From assembly GCA_904501735.1 (NCBI GenBank), contig CAJGBY010000001.1:124001-188000 (forward strand): a DNA stretch of 64,000 bases, given 5' to 3'. The translations under genes were made by a program, and so were the position numbers. Positions 49,268-58,673 of this stretch are shown here, piece after piece (positions within the stretch are counted from its first letter, which is position 1; each line of letters starts with the position of its first letter). Source of the DNA: an uncultured Muribaculaceae bacterium (GTDB lineage: Bacteria; Bacteroidota; Bacteroidia; Bacteroidales; Muribaculaceae). Below the pieces are notes generated by a model. That model did not search any database and had not been told where the DNA came from. It was given only the letters and a program-made list of their open reading frames with translations.

Positions 49268-50815
49268 ATGACATTAGGTATATTACCCGTAGTGTTGATA
49301 GCTGTAGCCACATTGGTTTTGGGTATCGGTGGAACACTAATTATAAGTCGTATGATATCGAAGGCTCGTGCCAATAGCATCATAGAAGAAGCTAAGCTCG
49401 AGGCTGAAGTTATCAAGAAAAACAAGATTATTGAAGCTAAAGAAGCTGAAATGGCAATCAAGAGCGAAGCTGAAAAGCAAGCTAACCAAAGATTGTCGAA
49501 AGTGCAGTCGGCCGAAGCAAAGTTGAAACAACGCGAATTGCAGTTGAACCAACAACAATCGGAAAATCAACGCCGTAAGAACGAAAATGATGCGTTGAAG
49601 GCTAATCTTGAAAATCAATTGAGCCAAATCGAAGGCAAGAAGACTGAACTTGATAAGATGCAAAAGAGTGTGATGGAAACACTTGAGCATGTATCGGGTA
49701 TGTCGGCTGAAGAAGCAAAGGAAAAGCTTGTGGAATCGTTGAAAGATGAAGCAAAGACAGCTGCAGCATCTTATATCAATGATATCATGGACGAAGCTAA
49801 GATGACTGCTAACAAGGAAGCAAAGCGCATCGTAGTGCAATCAATTCAACGCGTGGCAACTGAAACTGCTATCGAAAATGCAGTAACAGTGTTCCACATC
49901 GATAGCGATGAAATTAAAGGTCGCATCATCGGTCGTGAAGGTCGTAACATTCGCGCTCTTGAAGCAGCTACAGGTATTGAAATCATCGTTGATGATACCC
50001 CAGAAGCTATCGTGCTTTCAGGCTTTGACCCAGTGCGCCGCGAAATCGCTCGTTTGGCATTGCACCAACTTGTAGCCGATGGTCGTATTCACCCAGCACG
50101 CATTGAAGAAGTGGTGGCAAAGGTGAAGAAGCAAGTAGAAGAAGAAATTATCGAAACAGGTAAGCGTACAGCAATTGACTTGGGTATCCACGGTTTGCAC
50201 CCTGAATTGATTCGCTTGGTGGGTAAGATGAAATATCGTTCAAGTTATGGTCAAAACTTGCTACAACACTCACGCGAAACAGCCAATTTGTGTGCAATCA
50301 TGGCATCGGAACTTGGCTTGAATCCTAAGAAGGCTCGCCGTGCAGGTTTGCTACACGATATAGGTAAAGTGCCTGATGAAGAACCTGAATTGCCACACGC
50401 ATTGCTTGGTATGAAACTTGCTGAAAAGTATAAAGAAAAACCAGATATTTGTAACGCAATCGGAGCTCACCACGACGAAGAAGAAGCAACAAGCTTGCTT
50501 GCGCCAATCGTACAAGTGTGTGATGCTATCTCAGGTGCACGTCCAGGTGCACGCCGTGAAGTAGTGGAAGCATATATCAAGCGTCTAAACGACCTTGAAC
50601 AACTTGCACTTTCTTATCCAGGCGTTATCAAGACTTATGCTATCCAAGCAGGTCGCGAATTGCGCGTAATCGTGGGTGCTGATAAGATTGACGATGCACA
50701 AACAGAACAATTGTCAACTGAAATTGCTAAGAAGATTCAAGACGAGATGACTTATCCAGGTCAAGTGCGTATCACCGTGATTCGCGAAACTCGTGCCGTA
50801 AGCTTCGCAAAATAA
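49268..50815 (+). CDS. rny: Ribonuclease Y
   Basis: A 515-aa endoribonuclease that initiates mRNA decay. An N-terminal membrane helix (about residues 3-25) is followed by a long coiled coil (about 30-185), a KH RNA-binding domain with GRIIGREGRNIRALEAATG, and an HD domain with the metal-binding HD in LLHDIGK (about residue 355). The start is set at MTLGILPVV, 49268; an upstream in-frame extension to 49226 would run through the terminator of the RNA candidate. ricT follows after 15 nt. Confidence 0.96.
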   Translation: MTLGILPVVLIAVATLVLGIGGTLIISRMISKARANSIIEEAKLEAEVIKKNKIIEAKEAEMAIKSEAEKQANQRLSKVQSAEAKLKQRELQLNQQQSENQRRKNENDALKANLENQLSQIEGKKTELDKMQKSVMETLEHVSGMSAEEAKEKLVESLKDEAKTAAASYINDIMDEAKMTANKEAKRIVVQSIQRVATETAIENAVTVFHIDSDEIKGRIIGREGRNIRALEAATGIEIIVDDTPEAIVLSGFDPVRREIARLALHQLVADGRIHPARIEEVVAKVKKQVEEEIIETGKRTAIDLGIHGLHPELIRLVGKMKYRSSYGQNLLQHSRETANLCAIMASELGLNPKKARRAGLLHDIGKVPDEEPELPHALLGMKLAEKYKEKPDICNAIGAHHDEEEATSLLAPIVQVCDAISGARPGARREVVEAYIKRLNDLEQLALSYPGVIKTYAIQAGRELRVIVGADKIDDAQTEQLSTEIAKKIQDEMTYPGQVRITVIRETRAVSFAK

Positions 50816-50830
50816 TAAATATGGGTGATT

Positions 50831-52144
50831 ATGGAAAGCAATAACTCAGAAGTGAAAAAAGAGTGTTGCGGACAATGCACCAGCCATGACTCGGAGCCTC
50901 GTAGCAAGTTGAATAGCTATAACTGGCTTGCAGATGTGCCTGGAGGTTACAACGACTTTGAAATCGTGGAAGTAACCTTCAAGAACACACGAAAGGGCTT
51001 CTTTAAGAATAGTTCGCACATTCCGCTACAAATAGGAGATATGGTGGCAGTGGAAGCCAACCCGGGACACGATGTAGGTCGTGTGTCGATGGTGGGTAAA
51101 CTCGTAAAGCTACAAATGAAGCGCGCCAACCTTCGTCCTGATTTGGAAATATTACGCGTATTCCGTAAAGCGAAGCAAAGCGACTTGGAACGCTACGAAG
51201 AGGCTAAGGCAAAGGAAGTGGACACAATGATTCGTTCGCGAAAGATTGCCGAAGACTTGAAGCTGAATATGAAAATCGGTGATGTGGAATATCAAGGCGA
51301 TGGAAACAAAGCGATATTCTATTATATAGCCGATGAACGAGTGGATTTCCGTCAGCTAATCAAGGTGCTTGCCGATGTGTTCAAGGTGCGTATCGAGATG
51401 AAGCAGATTGGTGCTCGTCAAGAAGCCGGTCGTATAGGAGGTATAGGTCCATGTGGTCGTCCGTTGTGCTGCTCAAGTTGGATGTCTAATTTCGTGTCGG
51501 TGGCAACAAGTGCAGCTCGCTATCAAGATATTTCACTTAATCCACAAAAACTTGCTGGTCAATGTGCCAAGCTTAAGTGCTGTATGAATTTTGAGATAGA
51601 TTCGTATGTGGAAGCTGTGAAGCAGTTGCCTGAACGCAATGTTGTGCTTGAAACTAAGGATAATCTATACTATCATTTCAAGACAGATATTTTCAAGCGC
51701 GAAATTACTTATTCGACTGATAAGAATATAGCTGCAAATCTTGTGGTGCTAAGTGCAGAGCGTGTGTTTGAGGTGATGGCACTGAATAAGAATGGTGTTA
51801 AACCTGACAAACTCAACCTCGATAGCGATGAACGCCAAAGAGAATACAGCATGTATGGCGATATTATCGGTCAAGATAGTGTAACACGATTTGATAAGAA
51901 TAAAAAGAAGAAAAATAACAAGAATCGTGGAGGTCGTGACCGTCGCAATGCAGAACGAAATGTTGAAGTGCGCGAAGAACATAATAACCAACCACAAATG
52001 GAAGGCGAAAATCATCGCGAAAGAAGACGCGAAGGCGATATGCAACAACGCCGTCCTCGCAATAACAACAATCGTCGTCCAAAGGGTGAAAATCGCAATG
52101 GAAATGACCAACGCAATGGTTCAAACAACGAAAAGACTGAATAG
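50831..52144 (+). CDS. ricT: PSP1-domain protein RicT
   Basis: A 437-aa protein of the RicT/YaaT family. The conserved core (about residues 45-300) has the PSP1 C-terminal domain with IGGIGPCGRPLCCSSW and CAKLKCCMNF, Cys residues implicated in an Fe-S cluster. The N-terminus has extra Cys (CCGQC). The C-terminal 90 residues are a very basic Asn/Arg/Lys-rich tail (KNNKNRGGRDRRN), suited to RNA binding. In Bacillus subtilis RicT acts with RicA and RicF to stimulate RNase Y. Here ricT lies 15 nt downstream of rny, supporting the same functional link. GTG 50825 is an alternative start. gldH follows with a 1-nt gap. Confidence 0.92.
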   Translation: MESNNSEVKKECCGQCTSHDSEPRSKLNSYNWLADVPGGYNDFEIVEVTFKNTRKGFFKNSSHIPLQIGDMVAVEANPGHDVGRVSMVGKLVKLQMKRANLRPDLEILRVFRKAKQSDLERYEEAKAKEVDTMIRSRKIAEDLKLNMKIGDVEYQGDGNKAIFYYIADERVDFRQLIKVLADVFKVRIEMKQIGARQEAGRIGGIGPCGRPLCCSSWMSNFVSVATSAARYQDISLNPQKLAGQCAKLKCCMNFEIDSYVEAVKQLPERNVVLETKDNLYYHFKTDIFKREITYSTDKNIAANLVVLSAERVFEVMALNKNGVKPDKLNLDSDERQREYSMYGDIIGQDSVTRFDKNKKKKNNKNRGGRDRRNAERNVEVREEHNNQPQMEGENHRERRREGDMQQRRPRNNNNRRPKGENRNGNDQRNGSNNEKTE

Positions 52145-52145
52145 A

Positions 52146-52640
52146 ATGCGCGAAAAGCTACATAGTGGAATGCGCAAAGACTACGGAATACTTTTCGTAC
52201 TCTTGATGATATTATGCTTAGGGGGGTGTGCCCCTAAGCATTCTTCATATAGTGAGTTCAAGGAAATAGGTGAGAACGGCTGGGTGAAGAGTGAAGCATG
52301 TGAGTTTGTGCCACAATGTGCCGATTCGCTCTCAAAGTGTGATGTGGATGTGGCATTGTGCTTCTCTCAAGGCTATGAACACAGAAATATGAGCGTGGTG
52401 GTCGACTTTGTGAAGGGCGATTCGCTCGTGAACCGTAAAGTGGTGGATTGCGTTCTTACCGATGCTAATGGGAACTGGCTCGTTTCGGGATTTGGAGTGA
52501 TGTATCAAGTGCGATTGGGAGTGCTAACAGGTGTGAAACCTATGGATTTTGACAAGTTGCAAGTGTGGCAAGGACTTGATTGCGATACATTGAAGAATGT
52601 GGAACGAGTGGGCGTGTTTGTAGAAAAGACTCAACAATGA
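52146..52640 (+). CDS. gldH: GldH-family gliding-motility lipoprotein
   Basis: A 164-aa protein with a signal peptide and lipobox CLGGC (Cys about residue 28). The mature part is beta-rich, with features typical of GldH: SEFKEIGENGWVKSEACEF and HRNMSVVVDFV. GldH is required for gliding in Flavobacterium and is widespread in non-gliding Bacteroidales, so its basic role is in the envelope. The start at 52146 (or the internal Met at 52170) is preferred over an in-frame extension that would run back into ricT. A strong hairpin is encoded across the lipobox codons. Confidence 0.85.
   Translation: MREKLHSGMRKDYGILFVLLMILCLGGCAPKHSSYSEFKEIGENGWVKSEACEFVPQCADSLSKCDVDVALCFSQGYEHRNMSVVVDFVKGDSLVNRKVVDCVLTDANGNWLVSGFGVMYQVRLGVLTGVKPMDFDKLQVWQGLDCDTLKNVERVGVFVEKTQQ
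52215..52240 (+). repeat. Perfect 10-bp inverted repeat within gldH
   Basis: TGCTTAGGGG, loop GGTGTG, CCCCTAAGCA lies over the lipobox codons of gldH. It is GC-rich and far more stable than the surrounding AT-rich sequence. Confidence 0.6.
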
Positions 52641-52673
52641 TATAGAAAATAACACTTAATCAAAGAAACGAAT

Positions 52674-53834
52674 ATGATAAGTAGCTATTTAAAAGAAGAA
52701 ATTGACTTGAGAATAAGCCGTATTTCGGCACTTCTTGCTGAAATGGGATGTGATGCAATGTTGGTTACAAGTAATGTTAATCTGTTCTACACATCGGGCA
52801 GAGTGTTCAGCGGCTATACATATATAACAAAAGAAGGCGAAGTGAAGTATTTCGTTAAGCGTCCTGTGGGATTGCAAGGCGACAATGTGAAATATATCAG
52901 AAAGCCTGAACAAATAGCAGAACTCCTCGAAGCTAAACCACAAAAGATAGCATTGGAGTTGGATTCGCTCACAGTGAACGATTACACTCGCTTGTCGAAA
53001 GTGTTTGCCGATAGCGAAAAATGCGATGCGAGTGGAATATTGCGTCGTTGTAGAGCAGTGAAGACAGCCTACGAAATAGAAAAGATGAAAGAAAGTGGTG
53101 TGGGCCATGATGAAGCCTATAAACACATACGCGAGATATATCGTGAAGGAATGACCGATATGGAATTGCAAGTGGAGGTGGAACGCCAATTGCGCTTGCA
53201 AGGTTCGTTGGGTATCTTCCGTATTCATGGCGAGAGCATGGAGATATTCATGGGTAATGTGTTGTGTGGCGATAATGCCGATGCACCATCACCTTATGAC
53301 TTTGCTATGGGTGGAGCCGGATTGCACGAATCACTTCCTGTGGGCTGTAACGGAACAGTGATAGAACCAGGAATGACAGTGATGGTGGATATGTGTGGTA
53401 ATTTCAATGGTTATATGACCGATATGACACGCGTGTTCTATGTAGGAAAGCTCGATGAAACAGCTAAAAAGGCTCACGAGTTGTCGATGGCAATACATCA
53501 CCGTTTGATGGAAGAAGGAAAACCTGGTGTGGCAGCAAGTCGCTTATATGAAATCGCAATGGAGATGACTAAGGAAGCAGGACTTGAGGCATATTTTATG
53601 GGACATAAGCAACAAGCAGGATATATAGGACATGGTGTGGGAATAGAGGTGAACGAATCGCCAGTGCTTGCCCCACGCAGTCGCGATGTGCTCGAAGCAG
53701 GAAATATAATTGCACTTGAGCCAAAATATGTAATCCCAGGAGTGGGTGCCGTGGGTGTGGAAAGCACTTATGTGGTAACCGAAACAGGACTTGAATGTGT
53801 AACTAACTATCCTGAAGAGATTGCTGAATTGTAA
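52674..53834 (+). CDS. M24-family metallopeptidase (Xaa-Pro aminopeptidase-like)
   Basis: A 386-aa cytoplasmic enzyme of the pita-bread fold. An N-terminal creatinase-like domain (1-130) is followed by the M24 catalytic domain, with metal ligands in MVDMCG (Asp), YMTDMTR (Asp), GHGVGIEV (His), LEPKY (Glu) and GVESTY (Glu). It most likely releases N-terminal residues before proline. It is 33 nt after gldH and 13 nt before the CCA enzyme, within the same operon. Confidence 0.92.
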   Translation: MISSYLKEEIDLRISRISALLAEMGCDAMLVTSNVNLFYTSGRVFSGYTYITKEGEVKYFVKRPVGLQGDNVKYIRKPEQIAELLEAKPQKIALELDSLTVNDYTRLSKVFADSEKCDASGILRRCRAVKTAYEIEKMKESGVGHDEAYKHIREIYREGMTDMELQVEVERQLRLQGSLGIFRIHGESMEIFMGNVLCGDNADAPSPYDFAMGGAGLHESLPVGCNGTVIEPGMTVMVDMCGNFNGYMTDMTRVFYVGKLDETAKKAHELSMAIHHRLMEEGKPGVAASRLYEIAMEMTKEAGLEAYFMGHKQQAGYIGHGVGIEVNESPVLAPRSRDVLEAGNIIALEPKYVIPGVGAVGVESTYVVTETGLECVTNYPEEIAEL

Positions 53835-53847
53835 TTAGTGATAACTG

Positions 53848-55284
53848 ATGACAGATTTGTTAAAGTCTAAAATAGAAGAGCATTTAGAACGCAAAGTGTT
53901 CCGTACAGTGGGCGAAGTAGCCGACTCGATGGAGCGCGAATGCTATGTGGTGGGCGGATATGTGCGCGATATAATTCTTGAACGCACATCGAAAGATATT
54001 GATTTTGTAACTATAGGAAGCGGCATCGAAGTGGCCGAAATGGTGGCAAAGGCAATGGGTAAACGCACATCACTTGCAGTGTATCGCACCTATGGAACAG
54101 CTCAAGTGAAGAATGCTGAATATGAACTTGAATTTGTGGGCGCACGCCGCGAATCATATAACAGAGAAAGCCGTAATCCGATAGTGGAAGATGGTACGCT
54201 CGAAGAAGATCAATGCCGTAGAGATTTCACAATAAATGCAATGGCAATATGCGTGAATAAGGAAAATTATGGCAAATTGCTTGATCCATTTGATGGAATG
54301 GGCGATATAGAGCGTCGTATAATTCGTACACCACTTGATCCCGATGTAACTTTCTCGGATGACCCTTTGAGAATGATGCGCGCAGTGCGTTTTGCTACAC
54401 AATTAGGTTTTGATATTTATCCCGAGACCTTTGAAGCACTTGTGCGCAATAAGGAACGCATAAAGATTATCACTCGTGAACGCATTGTTGATGAATTGAT
54501 GAAGATTATGAAGTCGGCAAAGCCATCGCGAGGATTCAAATTGTTGAAAGATTGTGGCCTGCTTGAATTTATCATGCCAGAACTCGTGGCGTTGAGTGGA
54601 GTAGAGGTGATGAATGGTCGAGGTCATAAGGATAACTTTGAACATACTTTGCAAGTGCTCGATAATGTGGCAGAAAAAAGCAATAATGTGTGGTTGCGTT
54701 GGGGCGCATTGATGCACGATATTGCTAAACCAGCTACAAAGTTGTATGACGAAAAACTCGGTTGGACATTTCATAACCACAATTTTGTGGGAGCTAAGAT
54801 GATTCCTCGCATTTTTAAGAAGATGAAGATGCCGATGGATTCAAAGATGAAGTATGTGCAGAAACTCGTGGAACTTCACATGCGTCCGATAGCTCTTGTT
54901 GAGGAAACGGTAACAGATTCGGCTGTGCGTCGTTTGATATTTGATGCGGGCGATGATGTGGAAGATCTAATGATGCTATGTGAGGCTGATATAACATCGA
55001 AGAACCAAGAAAAGGTGAAGCGCTATCTCGATAATTTTCAATTGGTGCGTGAAAAGATGAAAGAGATAGAAGAAAAGGATCGAATTCGTAATTTCCAACC
55101 ACCAGTTGATGGATTGGAGATTATGCGAGTGTTTGGGCTTGCTCCTTGTGCCGAAGTGGGACAATTGAAAGAGAAAATCAAAAATGCCATACTTGATGGC
55201 GAGATAGGAAATAATCACGATGAAGCATTTGCATTTATGCTTGCCCGTGCAGTCGAAATGGGATTGACTCCCAAAGAGGATTGA
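53848..55284 (+). CDS. CCA tRNA nucleotidyltransferase / poly(A) polymerase family with HD domain
   Basis: A 478-aa enzyme adding or repairing the 3' CCA of tRNA. The nucleotidyltransferase head has VVGGYVRDIILERTSKDIDFVT (catalytic Asp pair) and EEDQCRRDFTINAMA. The RNA-binding neck includes DDPLRMMRAVRFATQLGFDI. An HD domain begins with LMHDIAKPATK (about residue 291). It closes the long plus-strand housekeeping run. A bidirectional terminator follows. Confidence 0.93.
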   Translation: MTDLLKSKIEEHLERKVFRTVGEVADSMERECYVVGGYVRDIILERTSKDIDFVTIGSGIEVAEMVAKAMGKRTSLAVYRTYGTAQVKNAEYELEFVGARRESYNRESRNPIVEDGTLEEDQCRRDFTINAMAICVNKENYGKLLDPFDGMGDIERRIIRTPLDPDVTFSDDPLRMMRAVRFATQLGFDIYPETFEALVRNKERIKIITRERIVDELMKIMKSAKPSRGFKLLKDCGLLEFIMPELVALSGVEVMNGRGHKDNFEHTLQVLDNVAEKSNNVWLRWGALMHDIAKPATKLYDEKLGWTFHNHNFVGAKMIPRIFKKMKMPMDSKMKYVQKLVELHMRPIALVEETVTDSAVRRLIFDAGDDVEDLMMLCEADITSKNQEKVKRYLDNFQLVREKMKEIEEKDRIRNFQPPVDGLEIMRVFGLAPCAEVGQLKEKIKNAILDGEIGNNHDEAFAFMLARAVEMGLTPKED

Positions 55285-55290
55285 AAAAGA

Positions 55291-55319
55291 AAAAGCTACG
55301 AGAAATCGTAGCTTTTTTT
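55291..55319. terminator. Bidirectional terminator after the CCA enzyme gene
   Basis: An 11-bp stem (AAAAGCTACGA and complement) with loop GAAA and a T run, between convergent genes. Confidence 0.85.
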
Positions 55320-55358
55320 GTGTTATGTTGTTTCTATATCCCCAATGGTGGTGATACA

Positions 55359-56024
55359 TTAAATTGGGGTAAAGATGATGAAATCACGAATATATCCAAT
55401 ATAGATGATTAGTGATAGGAGATATAAGGCTACTGTATTGTAAAGGAACCTGTGATTAGCAGTAATGTTGCGCTTGTTGCGAGTGAGTTGGTACAAGTGT
55501 ATACCAATCCAGCAAAGGACAAAAATAGACCAGAATGTCCATCCTTGGCATATGCTTATAATGTAGCCAGCAAATTCGATAGTGTGACCTGATTTTAGAT
55601 AAATGAAAAGGAATGCACTAATGGCACTTATGATGGCTATGGTGCGACCAGTTAAGAGAAGCGTCACCGGTTTTTCTTCAAAATATTTGAGTACCCATCG
55701 CACAATGTAAGGAATGAAGAAGAACATTCCTGCAACGATAATAACACCAAAAATCTGTTCGAAAAGGGGTAGCGCCCAGTAAATTGAGCTATAAATGTTG
55801 TCGAGTGTGAGTGCACTCGCCATGAATATCAATGATGATAGGAACGAGTTGTTGAGATTTCCCTTTCGGCTATCAAAAAGGAATACTCCAATAGACAAAG
55901 CTGTGAGTGTGAGAGCATTTGCGACGCCAATACCTAATCGGTCGATGATAGGCAGAATGATAAGTGCAATAATGCCAACAAGCACTAAAGTAAGCGCTCT
56001 CCTTGATTCAATCTTTCGAGCCAT
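55359..56024 (-). CDS. Integral membrane protein of unknown function, 221 aa
   Basis: A 221-aa protein with about six predicted membrane helices and a basic N-terminus (MARKIESRR). I do not recognise a family. It lies 6 nt downstream of the TRIC-type channel gene on the same strand, so the two are co-transcribed. No signal peptide or catalytic motif is seen. The hydrophobic pattern is clear; the function is unknown. Confidence 0.75.
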   Translation of the reverse strand: MARKIESRRALTLVLVGIIALIILPIIDRLGIGVANALTLTALSIGVFLFDSRKGNLNNSFLSSLIFMASALTLDNIYSSIYWALPLFEQIFGVIIVAGMFFFIPYIVRWVLKYFEEKPVTLLLTGRTIAIISAISAFLFIYLKSGHTIEFAGYIISICQGWTFWSIFVLCWIGIHLYQLTRNKRNITANHRFLYNTVALYLLSLIIYIGYIRDFIIFTPI

Positions 56025-56030
56025 ATAACT

Positions 56031-56663
56031 TTATTGATTAGTGTAGTCTTTGTTGTCGTTGCCAAGTGTGGGCAAACTCCAATTGTATATCACAGAAAGT
56101 ACTCTAACGATGATGATGATAGCTGCGCAACTAATTTGTTGAACTACAATAGATCCTCCGAGGTGGCTAATAAGCCAGTAGCTTAGTCCACCAGCAAGGC
56201 ATGCAGTAGCATATACTTCCTTGCGGAAGATAAGAGGTTCTTCATTGATAAGAATATCGCGTAGTACACCACCAAAAGCACCTGTAATAGTACCCATAAT
56301 TATAGCTACCCACATAGGGAAACCAAAATCGAGCGACTTTTGCATGCCAATTACCACAAAAAGAGCAAGCCCAATGGTGTCGAAAATGAAGAAAGTGTGG
56401 TCGAGTCGCACGAGATAGCGTTTGAATAGGATAACAAGTCCGAGTGCCATAGCTGTAACAATTAGATACCAATAGCTAAGCATCCAGAACGGAGTTGTGC
56501 TAAGGAAAAGGTCGCGAATAGTACCACCTCCAATTGCTGTAACAAGACCCACGATGAAGGCACCAAACCAGTCGAATTTCTTGAGAGCAGCAAGGCGTAT
56601 ACCACTAATAGCAAATGCTAAAGTACCGATAATTTCAACTATAAGTAGGAATGTAATTTCCAT
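56031..56663 (-). CDS. TRIC-type (UPF0126/YadS) membrane channel protein
   Basis: A 210-aa membrane protein with seven predicted helices arranged as two repeats. Each contains the signature glycine-rich helix turn: FIVGLVTAIGGGTIRDL in the first and IMGTITGAFGGVLRDIL in the second. This is the prokaryotic TRIC family of cation channels (formerly UPF0126). It likely conducts K+ or other monovalent ions. First gene of a two-gene unit with the 221-aa membrane protein. Confidence 0.9.
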   Translation of the reverse strand: MEITFLLIVEIIGTLAFAISGIRLAALKKFDWFGAFIVGLVTAIGGGTIRDLFLSTTPFWMLSYWYLIVTAMALGLVILFKRYLVRLDHTFFIFDTIGLALFVVIGMQKSLDFGFPMWVAIIMGTITGAFGGVLRDILINEEPLIFRKEVYATACLAGGLSYWLISHLGGSIVVQQISCAAIIIIVRVLSVIYNWSLPTLGNDNKDYTNQ

Positions 56664-56733
56664 TAATATGTGATTTCTAATTTATAGTGCAAAAATAATA
56701 AAAAAACAACGATTAATAGAGGTAAGTGATTTG

Positions 56734-57369
56734 TTATTTCTGGTTGAAATGTTTACAGAATGGTTTCAAACCACAGTTTAGGCAGTCGGGCTTGCGAGCT
56801 GTACACACATATCGTCCATGAAGTATGAGCCAATGGTGAGCAGTCGCAATCAACTCTTCGGGAATGTGTTTTACTAATGTGCGTTCAGTCTCGAGCGGAG
56901 TCTTTGAGTTGTTGGTAAGTCCGATGCGATTGGACACACGGAAAACATGAGTGTCGACAGCCATCGCTGCTTGATTGAAAACAACCGAAAGAATGACATT
57001 AGCCGTTTTGCGTCCCACACCAGGGATTTCTACAAGTTCATCGATAGACGAAGGCACTTCACCATTATAACAATCGACAAGCATATTTGCCATGCCGAGA
57101 AGCGATTTTGCTTTGTTGTTGGGAAAAGTTACGCTTTTGATGTAATTGAAAATGTCGTCGACCGAAGCTTTCGCCATATGGTAAGGAGAAGGGTAGGCTT
57201 CGAAAAGCGCAGGAGTTACCATATTTATTCGCTTGTCGGTACATTGAGCCGAAAGTATTACAGCCACAAGAAGTTCATAGGGGTTGCTGTAGTGCAACTC
57301 GGTGTGTGGCGATGGCATATTTTCTTTGAAATATTCAATTATACTGTTGTAGCGTTCTTTGATGGTCAT
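56734..57369 (-). CDS. nth: Endonuclease III
   Basis: A 211-aa base-excision repair glycosylase/AP lyase for oxidised pyrimidines. The helix-hairpin-helix IPGVGRKTANVIL contains the catalytic Lys (about residue 118), and the catalytic Asp is in AVDTHVFRV. The C-terminal 4Fe-4S loop has the exact spacing C-x6-C-x2-C-x5-C (CTARKPDCLNCGLKPFC). Length is normal. Separated from pheS by a terminator. Confidence 0.96.
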   Translation of the reverse strand: MTIKERYNSIIEYFKENMPSPHTELHYSNPYELLVAVILSAQCTDKRINMVTPALFEAYPSPYHMAKASVDDIFNYIKSVTFPNNKAKSLLGMANMLVDCYNGEVPSSIDELVEIPGVGRKTANVILSVVFNQAAMAVDTHVFRVSNRIGLTNNSKTPLETERTLVKHIPEELIATAHHWLILHGRYVCTARKPDCLNCGLKPFCKHFNQK

Positions 57370-57392
57370 GTGACGATATTCTTGTAAAAACT

Positions 57393-57425
57393 GAGGCTCT
57401 CGAATATCGGAGAGCCTCGGTATAA
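57393..57425 (-). terminator. Terminator of pheS
   Basis: GAGGCTCTC and GAGAGCCTC form a perfect 9-bp stem; on the minus strand AGTTTTT follows. It lies between pheS and nth. Confidence 0.8.
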
Positions 57426-57431
57426 TGATTA

Positions 57432-58454
57432 TTAGTGAGCTGATTCAAATTCTTCGAGGAATCGTACATCGTTCTCGGAGAACATACGCAAGTCTTTCAC
57501 ACGATACTTGAGGTTGGTGATACGCTCGATACCCATACCAAGAGCGTAACCTGTGTATTGTGTGCTGTCGATACCACAAGATTCAAGAACATTAGGATCG
57601 ACCATACCACAACCAAGGATTTCAACCCAACCTGTACCCTTACAGAATGCACAACCCTTACCACCACAAAGGTTACATGAAATATCCATTTCGGCTGATG
57701 GTTCGGTGAATGGGAAGTAAGAAGGTCGAAGACGAATTTGAGTTTCAGATCCGAACATTTCGCGAGCGAAGTAAAGAAGAACTTGCTTCAAGTCGGTGAA
57801 CGATACATTCTTGTCGACATACAAAGCTTCAACTTGGTGGAAGAAGCAGTGAGCGCGATAAGAGATAGCTTCGTTACGATATACGCGTCCTGGACAGATG
57901 ATGCGGATAGGAGGTTGAGAGTTTTCCATCACGCGACTTTGCACTGAAGAAGTGTGAGTGCGAAGAAGTACATCGGCAGGATTGCGTTGAATGAAGAAAG
58001 TGTCTTGCATATCACGAGCAGGGTGATCATCGGCAAAGTTCATTGCACCAAAAACATGCCAATCATCTTCCACTTCAGGACCTTCGGCAAGCGTGAAGCC
58101 AAGTCGAGCAAAAATGTTGATGATTTCTTCGCGCACGAGAGAAATAGGGTGGCGTGTTCCAAGAGGAGCAGGAGCCGAAGAACGAGTTAGGTCGATAGTG
58201 TCGTCATCGTTCTTCTTTTCGTCGAAAGCAGCGCGTAGAGCGTTGATTTTGTCGGTTGCGAAAGTTTTTAGAACATTAAGCTTTTGTCCGATTTCCTTTT
58301 TTTGCTCATTAGGCACATTTCGGAAGTCGTTGAACAAAGAAGGAATTTCGCCTTTTTTGCTCAAATATTTAATACGAAGCACTTCCAATTCATCAGCGTT
58401 GGAAGCGTGTAAAGATTCAATCTCAGCAGTGAGTTTTTCGATTTTTTCTAACAT
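57432..58454 (-). CDS. pheS: Phenylalanyl-tRNA synthetase alpha subunit
   Basis: A 340-aa class II aminoacyl-tRNA synthetase subunit. An N-terminal coiled-coil region (1-90) precedes the catalytic core, with GTRHPISLVREEII, FHQVEALYVDKNVSF (motif 2 region), SYFPFTEPSAEMDI and the motif 3 GMGIERITNL. It pairs with PheT (not in this window) in an alpha2beta2 enzyme charging tRNA-Phe. A TAACTTTG promoter element lies at 58484-58491. Confidence 0.97.
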   Translation of the reverse strand: MLEKIEKLTAEIESLHASNADELEVLRIKYLSKKGEIPSLFNDFRNVPNEQKKEIGQKLNVLKTFATDKINALRAAFDEKKNDDDTIDLTRSSAPAPLGTRHPISLVREEIINIFARLGFTLAEGPEVEDDWHVFGAMNFADDHPARDMQDTFFIQRNPADVLLRTHTSSVQSRVMENSQPPIRIICPGRVYRNEAISYRAHCFFHQVEALYVDKNVSFTDLKQVLLYFAREMFGSETQIRLRPSYFPFTEPSAEMDISCNLCGGKGCAFCKGTGWVEILGCGMVDPNVLESCGIDSTQYTGYALGMGIERITNLKYRVKDLRMFSENDVRFLEEFESAH

Positions 58455-58483
58455 TGTATACTCAAGTTATATTTTTTATGCCA

Positions 58484-58491
58484 CAAAGTTA
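58484..58491 (-). promoter_or_regulatory. Promoter -7 element of pheS
   Basis: TAACTTTG on the minus strand fits TAnnTTTG, 30 nt before the pheS start. No leader-peptide arrangement is visible. Confidence 0.5.
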
Positions 58492-58631
58492 CAAAAAATC
58501 GTTTAAATATATCCATAAAACGGCTAAGATATTGCCAAATAGGCTCAACTTTTTTGAGTGAAGAATTTAGTGAGATATTAAGTGCAATGGCAATTGAATT
58601 TTATTGTAAATGCAATTATTTGTAAGATTAG

Positions 58632-58664
58632 TTGGTGAGAAGAATGTAATTTTGAGTATCTTTG
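58632..58664 (+). promoter_or_regulatory. Promoter of tilS with very short leader
   Basis: TTG at 58632-58634, a 22-nt spacer and TATCTTTG at 58657-58664. The ATG at 58674 is 10 nt downstream of the -7 element, so the leader is about 5 nt or less. Confidence 0.5.
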
Positions 58665-58673
58665 TAATTAGAA

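Noticed and set aside
51891..52145. Upstream in-frame extension of gldH overlapping ricT
   Set aside because: It would overlap ricT by 250 bp with Lys/Arg/Asn-rich shadow sequence and hide the lipoprotein signal peptide.
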